This document shows positions 58,088-64,000 of a stretch of 64,000 nucleotides of DNA, piece by piece (the first letter of the stretch is position 1; every line of letters begins with the position of its first letter). The stretch comes from Taklimakanibacter sp021828105 (GTDB lineage Bacteria > Pseudomonadota > Alphaproteobacteria > Rhizobiales > Aestuariivirgaceae), in the NCBI GenBank assembly GCA_021828105.1, contig JAKATG010000016.1, positions 1-64,000 of the forward strand, read 5' to 3'. Made by a program: the position numbers and the translations under genes. The notes below the pieces were generated by a model that did not search any database, had not been told where the DNA came from, and saw nothing but the letters and a program-made list of their open reading frames with translations.

Positions 58088-58102
58088 CTCCCAGAATGAG
58101 AG
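58088..58102. promoter_or_regulatory. operator-like palindrome upstream of the fourth importer operon
   Basis: CTCCCA-GAA-TGAGAG matches the consensus at 9 of 12 arm positions and shares the AGAATGAGAG core with the site at 40990. It lies 177 bases upstream of the binding-protein start. A small hairpin (GCCGCT/AGCGGC, 58116-58130) follows in the leader. Confidence 0.4.
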
Positions 58103-58278
58103 TCTTCCATGTTGAGCCGCTCGGAGCGGCATGGATAGCCTAGGCACAGGCGAGAGCGGCGGCATCAGATGGTCCGTCGCCGGAGCCACCGGGAGCAAAG
58201 GCGGCTGGTTCCTTAAGGGGCGGCTGCAAGCTCCACATAACGACAACGCCACCAAGTGGCTCGAGGAGGAACCCCAAG

Positions 58279-59292
58279 ATGAAACAAATTACAGCACTAT
58301 TGCGTCCGAATTTGACGAAGTCGGCGCTCGCCGCTCTGGCGATGAGCTTTGCGCTATTGCCAATCGGTGCCGGCCAGGCCGCCGATTTCGCCAAGAAAGA
58401 TCCGCTGACGATCGGCTATTCGATTCAGTCCGCGCAGGATCCTTATTGGCAAGGCTATTTGCGCGGCATCAAGGAGCAGATGAAGAAATACAGCTTCACC
58501 GATCTGCTGACGCAGGACAGCCAGGCGTCCGCCCAGAAGCAGACTTCGGGAAGCATCGCGCTCATCAACAATGGCATCAGCGCGCTCATCATCTCGCCGC
58601 ATGAGCCGAGCGCTCTTGCCGCCACCATCGCGGCCGCGCATCGCGAGAAGATACCGGTCATCGTCGGTGACGTCGGCGCCTCCGGCGACTATGACGGCTT
58701 CATTCTCTCCGACAACTATGCCGGCGGCGTGCTGGCGGCGGAATTCATCCAGAACGCACTCAAAGGCAAGGAAGGCGTTCAGGAGGTCGCGATCATATCG
58801 CTCAACCCCACGACGTCGGTGAATGTGCCGCGCACCAAGGGTTTTACCGATACGATCGGCAAGAACCCGAACATCAAGGTTGTTTCCGACATTTCGGGCA
58901 AGCAGACGCTGGAAGGTGGCTTTGCCGCGGCGCAGGCGATCCTGGCCGCCAATCCGAATATCGCGGCGATCTACTGCCTGAATGATTCGATGGCCGCCGG
59001 CGCTTCCCAGGCCATCGACCAGGCGGGTGGCGACAAGAACCAGCTCACCAACCCGGTGCTTGTCGGCTTCAACGGCGACCCGATCGCGCTCGAGTTGCTG
59101 GCCAAGGGCAAGCTCGCCGCCGACGTGGCGCAGGATCCCTATCAGCAAGGCGTTTCCGCCGTGGACATGGCCTGGGCCTATCTCAACGGCGAGACGCCGA
59201 AGTTCACCGACGCCGCCACCAAGACGCTGAACGTTCCCGTGAAGCTCGTGACGCCCGAGACCCTCGAGGAGTTCAAGAAGAACCTCAAATGA
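58279..59292 (+). CDS. CUT2 sugar ABC transporter substrate-binding protein
   Basis: A 337-residue periplasmic protein with a signal peptide (residues 1-35, cut near GQAA-DF). LTIGYSIQSAQDPYWQGYLRGIKEQMKKY, ALINNGISALIISPHEPSAL, IPVIVGDVGASGDYDGFILSDNYAGG, EVAIISLNPTTSVNVPRTKGFTD and AIYCLNDSMAAGASQAID are peripla_BP_4 landmarks. Unlike the other binding-protein genes here it overlaps its ATPase gene (ATGA), with no hairpin between. The substrate is unknown, probably a sugar or cyclitol. Confidence 0.91.
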   Translation: MKQITALLRPNLTKSALAALAMSFALLPIGAGQAADFAKKDPLTIGYSIQSAQDPYWQGYLRGIKEQMKKYSFTDLLTQDSQASAQKQTSGSIALINNGISALIISPHEPSALAATIAAAHREKIPVIVGDVGASGDYDGFILSDNYAGGVLAAEFIQNALKGKEGVQEVAIISLNPTTSVNVPRTKGFTDTIGKNPNIKVVSDISGKQTLEGGFAAAQAILAANPNIAAIYCLNDSMAAGASQAIDQAGGDKNQLTNPVLVGFNGDPIALELLAKGKLAADVAQDPYQQGVSAVDMAWAYLNGETPKFTDAATKTLNVPVKLVTPETLEEFKKNLK

Positions 59293-60824
59293 TGACGAAG
59301 GCTCGCCCGGCGCCGTCGACCCTGGCGGCGTCGGCCCTGCGCAAAAGCTTCGGCGGCGTAGAGGTGCTCCATGGCGTCGATCTGGGGCTTCATCCCGGGG
59401 AGGTTCATGCGCTTCTTGGCGAGAACGGCGCCGGCAAGAGCACGATCATCAACATGCTGTCCGGGCGTCTGCAGCCGGATTCGGGAGAGATATCGCTCAA
59501 CGGCGTTCCGGTCGGTTTTCGCAATCCGCTGGCGGCGCGCCGGTCCGGCGTGTCGGTCATCGCTCAGGAGCTCGAGCTCGTCCCGACCATGAGCGTGGTG
59601 GAGAACGTTTTCCTCGGCGCCGAGCCGACGGCATATGGCTTGATCCGCTGGGGCGATGCCGGCCGCAAGGTCCGCGCGGTCCTGCGCGAACTGGGTCTCG
59701 ATATCGATCCGGATCAGATCGTATCGACGATAGGTGTTGCCGATCAGCAGCTCGTCGAGATCGCCAAGGCGGTCATCGGCGATTTCCGCGTGCTGATCAT
59801 GGACGAACCGACATCGGCCCTCAATCTTTCCGATACGGAACGGCTATTCAAGATCGTTCGGAGGCTGAAGACGGCGGGCGTCGCCATTCTCTACGTCTCC
59901 CATCGTTTATGGGAGGTTTTCGAGATAGCGGATCGCGTCACCGTGGTGCGGGATGGAAATCGGATCTTTACCGAGGGGATCGGCAATACCGATGTTCGCG
60001 CCGTGATCCGGGCCATGCTCGGGCCCAAAAGCTCGCTACTGGAAGGAGCGGAAAGAGACCGAGCGCCGCGCATGTCCCATGCCGCCTCTGAGCCGGCCAT
60101 CGAGCTCCGAGGCATCTCGTCCGGCGGACTGCTCAAGGAGATCGATCTGACGGTCGCTGCCGGGGAAGTGGTGGGGCTTGCGGGTGTGATCGGCTCGGGC
60201 CGTTCGGAACTCTGCGAGGCCATCTATGGGCTGCGCAGCATCGATGCCGGCGAGATCAGGTTGCGCGGAGCTCCAGCCGTTCTCGCCGAGCCCAGGCACT
60301 CGCTTTCGCAAGGCACATTCTTGCTGCCTGAGGACCGCAAGCTCGACGGCGTGTTCGCCGATCTCGATGTGCGCGAGAATGTCATCCTGAATTTCGTCGC
60401 CGAGCCAGCAAAGAGCAAGGCATCCGGCCTCAACGTGATCAGAGGCGGAATAGAGCGCTCGGCTTTCTCGGCCATGCGCGAGCGCCTGGGCATCCGCTGT
60501 CCCGGCGCCACGGCGCCGATCACCGCGCTGAGCGGCGGCAATCAGCAGAAGGCATTGTTTGCCCGTGCGGCGCTGTCGAAGCCCTCCGTGCTGATCCTCT
60601 CGGAACCGACGCGCGGCGTGGATGTCGGCGCCAAGGAGGAGATATATGCTGCGATCGATGCCTTCGCCGCGCAGGGCATCGCCGTCATCGTCAGCTCCTC
60701 CGAGATCGGCGAGCTCATCCGCCTCAGCGATCGCATCCAGGTGCTGCGTGGCGGCCGCATTGTCGGGCAACTGCCGGCCGCGCAAGCCGCGGAACAGACG
60801 ATTCTCGAAATGATGGCAGGCTGA
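59289..60824 (+). CDS. CUT2 sugar ABC transporter ATPase (two-domain)
   Basis: A 511-residue tandem ATPase. Domain 1: Walker A GENGAGKST, TIGVADQQLVEIAKAV and Walker B VLIMDEPTSALN. Domain 2: degenerate Walker A GVIGSGRSE, signature LSGGNQQKALFARAAL and Walker B VLILSEPTRGVDVGAK, where Ser438 replaces the magnesium-coordinating Asp while the catalytic Glu remains. The ATG overlaps the binding-protein stop, and a second ATG follows directly. Coupled by TGATG to the next permease. Confidence 0.92.
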   Translation: MMTKARPAPSTLAASALRKSFGGVEVLHGVDLGLHPGEVHALLGENGAGKSTIINMLSGRLQPDSGEISLNGVPVGFRNPLAARRSGVSVIAQELELVPTMSVVENVFLGAEPTAYGLIRWGDAGRKVRAVLRELGLDIDPDQIVSTIGVADQQLVEIAKAVIGDFRVLIMDEPTSALNLSDTERLFKIVRRLKTAGVAILYVSHRLWEVFEIADRVTVVRDGNRIFTEGIGNTDVRAVIRAMLGPKSSLLEGAERDRAPRMSHAASEPAIELRGISSGGLLKEIDLTVAAGEVVGLAGVIGSGRSELCEAIYGLRSIDAGEIRLRGAPAVLAEPRHSLSQGTFLLPEDRKLDGVFADLDVRENVILNFVAEPAKSKASGLNVIRGGIERSAFSAMRERLGIRCPGATAPITALSGGNQQKALFARAALSKPSVLILSEPTRGVDVGAKEEIYAAIDAFAAQGIAVIVSSSEIGELIRLSDRIQVLRGGRIVGQLPAAQAAEQTILEMMAG

Positions 60825-61792
60825 TGCAGGCGACGCTGAAGAAATGGCTTGGCGCCGATTCCGCCGCGGCGGTGATCGCCCTGGTGGCCGTGCTGGTCGT
60901 CTTCTCGCTGGTCAGCCCGCATTTCCTGACCTTCATCAATATCCAGAATATCGTCGTGCGCGCCGCCATCCTCGCCGTCACCGGTCTTGGCATGACGCTG
61001 ATCATCTCGATGCGGGCGCTCGATCTGTCGGTCGGCTCGGTCATGGGGTTCGCCGCGATTGTCGCGGCGGAGCTCCTGGTGCGCGGCGTCGCCATGCCGC
61101 TGGTGGTGCTTGCCGGGCTTGCTGCCGGCGGCCTTCTGGGATTGCTCAACGGCCTGTTGATCACACTGCTGAAGATCCCGTCATTCGTGGCGACACTGGC
61201 AACGCTGTCCATGATCTTCGGCATCGAGCTTTTGATAACGGACGGCCAGACCGTATCCATCCACACGCCCTTACTGAACCGAATCGTCGTCGGCAACATG
61301 TTCGGCGTCATTCCAGGCGCCGTCGTCATTGCGCTCATCGTGTTCGCCGCGACATGGCTGATCTTTTACCGCACGCCCTTTGGCCGCCATGTCGCGGCGA
61401 TCGGGGGCGATCTCAAATCGGCTGTCGGCGCCGGCATCAATGTCCGCCTTGTGACGACCGGCGCCTTCGTGCTGGTCGGGCTATGCGCCGCGCTGTCCGG
61501 ACTGATGACCGCGGCCCAGCTCCAGAACGTCAACTCCACCATCGGCGTCGGCGCCGAGTTGACGGCTATCGCCGTGGTGGTCGTGGGCGGCACCAGCCTC
61601 TCGGGCGGTCGCGGCAATCTGTTCGGCACTCTGTGTGCGGCCTTGCTGCTGTCGGCGATCAAGTCGGGTCTGAACATCGCCAATGTCTCGCCCTTGTGGG
61701 AGGACCTTGTATTCGGCGGCATCCTGATCGTGGCCCTCATCGTCGATGGTCTGCGTCGTGAGACAGGCCGCAAGGGCATGCTGGCGCTTTAG
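60824..61792 (+). CDS. CUT2 sugar ABC transporter permease (first)
   Basis: A 322-residue RbsC-like permease with about ten membrane segments: GLGMTLIISMRALDLSVGSVMGFAAI, LNGLLITLLKIPSFVATLATLSMIFG, GGDLKSAVGAGINVRLV and GGTSLSGGRGNLFGTLCAALLLSAIKSG. The GGIDLSVG motif is present as RALDLSVG. Its start shares a base with the ATPase stop. Confidence 0.92.
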   Translation: MQATLKKWLGADSAAAVIALVAVLVVFSLVSPHFLTFINIQNIVVRAAILAVTGLGMTLIISMRALDLSVGSVMGFAAIVAAELLVRGVAMPLVVLAGLAAGGLLGLLNGLLITLLKIPSFVATLATLSMIFGIELLITDGQTVSIHTPLLNRIVVGNMFGVIPGAVVIALIVFAATWLIFYRTPFGRHVAAIGGDLKSAVGAGINVRLVTTGAFVLVGLCAALSGLMTAAQLQNVNSTIGVGAELTAIAVVVVGGTSLSGGRGNLFGTLCAALLLSAIKSGLNIANVSPLWEDLVFGGILIVALIVDGLRRETGRKGMLAL

Positions 61793-61806
61793 GGGAGGAC
61801 GGGATC

Positions 61807-62832
61807 ATGGCCGGAGCCGAGAGTGCGCATACCGCAGCCAAGCCCAAAGGCGAGCGGGCACAAGGCGCCTTCGTGGCCTGGCTCATGGCGCGCTTCGAGC
61901 GCGAGCGGCGCGGCGTATGGATACTGATCGCTTTGATCCTCGCTTACATGGCCTGGGCCAACCCGAATTTCTACGGCCGCGGCAATATCGCTGCGGTGCT
62001 GAACGACGCCGCCATCCTCGGAATAGGCGCCGCTGGGATGACCATCCTCATCATGGCAGGTGCCTTCGACCTCTCGGTGACGGCGATCATGGGGCTCGCC
62101 CCCTTGGTGGCGCTCATCTATTTCGGCGACATGCCGGGACCGGTGATGGTGCTGGTGTCGGTCCTCGCCGGCGCTCTATGTGGCCTTGTCAACGGGCTGA
62201 TCGTGACACGCGGCCGTGTCGTGCCTTTCGTGGCGACCCTCGGTACGCTGTTCGCCTTCACCTCCATCGCCTACATCATCTCCAACGGCACGTCGGTCTA
62301 TGTGTCCAACGCATTCGTGATGGATCTCGCCGGCGGGCGCCTTTTTGACGTCATCCCCTACAGTTTCGTCATCATGCTGGTGGTTTTCCTGCTCTGTCAC
62401 CTGTTCCTGCGCCACCTGCATATTGGCCGTTGGATCCGCGCCGCGGGCAGCAACCTCCGCGCCGCCCATGTCAGCGGCATTGATCTCCGGCGCGTCTATC
62501 TGCTGTTGTTCGTGATGTCCGGCGTCCTGACCGGCCTCGCCGGCATTCTGTTGACCGGCTATCTCGCCTCGGCGATCGCCACCCAGGCCACGAACTACAA
62601 TCTCAACGCCATCGCCGCCGTGGTGGTCGGCGGCACCGCCCTTGCCGGCGGACGCGGCACTTTGCTCGGCACGGCGGCGGCAGCACTTTTGTTCGCGATG
62701 GTCAACAACGCGCTGATCCTGCTCGGCGTGAGCTCTTACTACCAGTATCTGGCGACCGGCATCATTCTGATCCTGGCGCTCGTTCTGGGCCTCATCGGAT
62801 TCGGCGGCCGCCTCCCCATCCGCGACAGCTGA
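61807..62832 (+). CDS. CUT2 sugar ABC transporter permease (second)
   Basis: A 341-residue RbsC-like permease. After a hydrophilic N-terminus of about 35 residues come GIGAAGMTILIMAGAFDLSVTAIMGLAPL, VNGLIVTRGRVVPFVATLGTLFAF, AAGSNLRAAHVSGIDLRRV and GGTALAGGRGTLLGTAAAALLFAMVNN. AGGGGAGGA lies upstream of the ATG. It probably forms a heterodimeric channel with the previous protein. Confidence 0.92.
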   Translation: MAGAESAHTAAKPKGERAQGAFVAWLMARFERERRGVWILIALILAYMAWANPNFYGRGNIAAVLNDAAILGIGAAGMTILIMAGAFDLSVTAIMGLAPLVALIYFGDMPGPVMVLVSVLAGALCGLVNGLIVTRGRVVPFVATLGTLFAFTSIAYIISNGTSVYVSNAFVMDLAGGRLFDVIPYSFVIMLVVFLLCHLFLRHLHIGRWIRAAGSNLRAAHVSGIDLRRVYLLLFVMSGVLTGLAGILLTGYLASAIATQATNYNLNAIAAVVVGGTALAGGRGTLLGTAAAALLFAMVNNALILLGVSSYYQYLATGIILILALVLGLIGFGGRLPIRDS

Positions 62833-62877
62833 GCTTCCATCTCCTTATGTGCCTCTCACACCGACCGGAGCCCTCAC

Positions 62878-63737
62878 ATGCCCAACCTTCGTTCCGACCT
62901 CGTTTTTGCCATGCCGTTCTCCAACGTGCTGCATCTGCCCTTTGCCGACAAGGTCAAGGCGACGCGCCTCGCCGGCCTGCGGCAAATGACGATCCAGCCC
63001 CAGGAGGTGCTGAAGCTTGTCGCCGAGGGGCTGTCGATCGCCGACATGAAATCGATTGCCGCCGATGGCGGCATCGAGATCGGACGTCTCGACCCGCTGT
63101 GCCCATGGGTGCCTGATTGGCGTCCGACCAACTTCGGCGCCGACTATGCCCGCGCGCACGACATCTCGCCCAAGGTGTTCTTCGATCTTTGCGACGAGCT
63201 TGGCTGCAGGTATATGAGCTTGAACGCGACCTTCCCGGCGAGCCGCTACACGAACGAGCAGATTACTGGCTTCTATGCCGAGATCTGTCGCCAGGCCGCT
63301 GAGCATGGCGTGACCTGCGACCTCGAATGCATCCCGATGTGGGGCGTTGTCAGCCTCGAACAGGGGTGGAAGATCCTGAAGGCCTCGGGCGCGAAGAATG
63401 GTGGATTCGTCTTCGATTGCACGCATTTCACCCGCAGCAATCCCTCGCTCGAGACGTTGCGGCAAATTCCGGGCAACCTGTCCACTGCGTCCAGCTCTGC
63501 GACGGCCATGTCCCGCTGCGGCCGGGCGTCACGCTGGAACTGGAATGTTTCGAGCGGCTGTGGCCGGGGGAGGGTGACTTCGCGATCTCCGCCATCCTCG
63601 ACACGCTCGATGAGAGAGGCGGGCTCATGCAGATCGGGCCGGAAGTGTTCTCCGCCAGCCTGGCGACCAAGTCGGCGGAGGAGGTTGCCGACCTGTCGCG
63701 CCGGTCGCTGCTTCAGTACGAGGCCCTGACGGCTTAG
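62878..63737 (+). pseudogene. sugar isomerase/epimerase-like TIM-barrel gene with a frameshift
   Basis: The first 200 codons encode a xylose-isomerase-like barrel: VFAMPFSNVLHLPFADKVKATRLAGLRQMTI, FFDLCDELGCRYMSLNATFP, GVTCDLECIPMWGVVSLEQGW and GGFVFDCTHFTRSNPSLETLRQIPGN. At about 63477-63480 the sense continues in the frame one base back: VHCVQLCDGHVPLRPGVTLELECFERLWPGEG, through MQIGPEVFSASLATKSAEEVADLSRRSLL to TAG at 63737. In the initial frame a nonsense tail runs to 63729. This fits loss of one base in an otherwise well-preserved gene: a young pseudogene, a sequencing error, or programmed slippage (least likely). Last gene of the fourth importer operon. Confidence 0.8.
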
Positions 63738-64000
63738 AACACCGCGCAGCCCGGCAGGCCGCAGGACAGCAGGCGGTCGGAAGGGAAGTTGGTGATGATC
63801 TCGCAGCCATTCTTGGTCACCACGACTTCCTCCTCGATGCGGGCCGCACCGCTTCCGTCTTCGGCGCCCTTCCACGTCTCGAGCGCGAACACCATGCCCT
63901 CCTGCAGAGGCGTGTTCTGTCCCCGGAAGCGCTTGGAGAAGATCGGGCGCTCCCACAGCGACAGGCCAACGCCATGGCCGTATTGCAGCAAGAAGGCTTC
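63734..64000 (-). CDS. M24 family metallopeptidase, C-terminal end (partial)
   Basis: The reading frame is open to the right window edge. LQYGHGVGLSLWERP gives the metal-binding His, GMVFALETWKGAEDGSGAARIEEEVVVT gives the two Glu ligands, and NFPSDRLLSC ends the protein. This is the C-terminal half of the pita-bread fold of Xaa-Pro aminopeptidase/creatinase-like enzymes, which hydrolyse Xaa-Pro or small amide bonds (creatine, ectoine derivatives). The 3' end overlaps the end of the isomerase gene by 4 bases, tail to tail. Confidence 0.85.
   Translation of the reverse strand, partial: EAFLLQYGHGVGLSLWERPIFSKRFRGQNTPLQEGMVFALETWKGAEDGSGAARIEEEVVVTKNGCEIITNFPSDRLLSCGLPGCAVF

Noticed and set aside
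1..64000. tRNA, rRNA, CRISPR array, phage genes or replication origin
   Set aside because: None was recognised: no cloverleaf-like segments with T-loop sequence, no regularly spaced direct repeats, and no integrase or rep genes.

Overview
The window reads as GC-rich proteobacterial DNA. The density of solute-binding-protein ABC importers, short-chain dehydrogenases and FCD-type GntR regulators suggests an alphaproteobacterium of the Hyphomicrobiales/Rhizobiales type. That placement is inferred from gene content and codon style, not from a marker gene. There is no rRNA, tRNA, replication gene or CRISPR array. Almost everything is uptake plus catabolism, so this looks like an accessory catabolic region of a chromosome or large replicon. 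Its left edge is the tail of an IS5-type transposase.

Region 1 (1-740): transposase tail and an orphan ClpP-like exported protein. Region 2 (1.2-20.7 kb) is one catabolic cluster. It holds a branched-chain-amino-acid-type importer (livK-H-M-G-F) coupled to a DadA/PuuB-like flavin oxidase, a GntR regulator and a divergent ProC-like reductase. A minus-strand operon of KstD-like flavoprotein, 2-oxoacid dehydrogenase E1alpha/E1beta/E2, NIPSNAP, DUF3830-like, carnitine-dehydrogenase-like enzyme and SDR is divergent from a plus-strand operon of cupin, aspartate-dehydrogenase-like, alpha/beta hydrolase and a single-chain cobalamin-dependent mutase-like protein. Together they suggest import of an amino acid or amine, oxidation, a B12-dependent rearrangement and oxidative decarboxylation. 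The substrate is unknown.

Region 3 (20.7-29.6 kb): a CUT2 (ribose-type) sugar importer flanked by two paralogous ketopantoate-reductase-like enzymes, with a YciI protein and a second GntR regulator. Region 4 (30.2-40.8 kb): an 11-gene minus-strand operon with a paralogous CUT2 importer followed by three SDRs, two MDR alcohol dehydrogenases that lack the structural-zinc cysteines, a Gfo/Idh/MocA oxidoreductase and an ABM monooxygenase. This is an oxidative polyol/sugar pathway.

Region 5 (41.0-50.2 kb): an unusual cytoplasmic fusion of a winged helix to a full-length family-1 solute-binding domain, a COG0523 GTPase, a 3-hydroxyisobutyrate-dehydrogenase-type enzyme, and a third CUT2 importer (one permease) with an SDR. 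Region 6 (50.3-58.0 kb): SDR, TIM-barrel isomerase, a PRISE-type reductase, an amidohydrolase/intradiol dioxygenase/FAH-hydrolase operon, a YciI protein and a second Gfo/Idh/MocA enzyme. Region 7 (58.3-64.0 kb): a fourth CUT2 importer with two permeases, a frameshifted sugar-isomerase-like gene and the end of an M24 peptidase.

Two regulatory patterns stand out. An imperfect palindrome TTCTCA-N3-TGAGAA recurs in front of most transcription units between 40 and 58 kb, and once at 22.8 kb. Strong GC-rich stem-loops lie directly behind four of the five binding-protein genes. The best candidates for something undescribed are the winged-helix/solute-binding fusion (possibly the regulator of the palindrome regulon) and the single-chain B12 mutase-like protein with its surrounding pathway.
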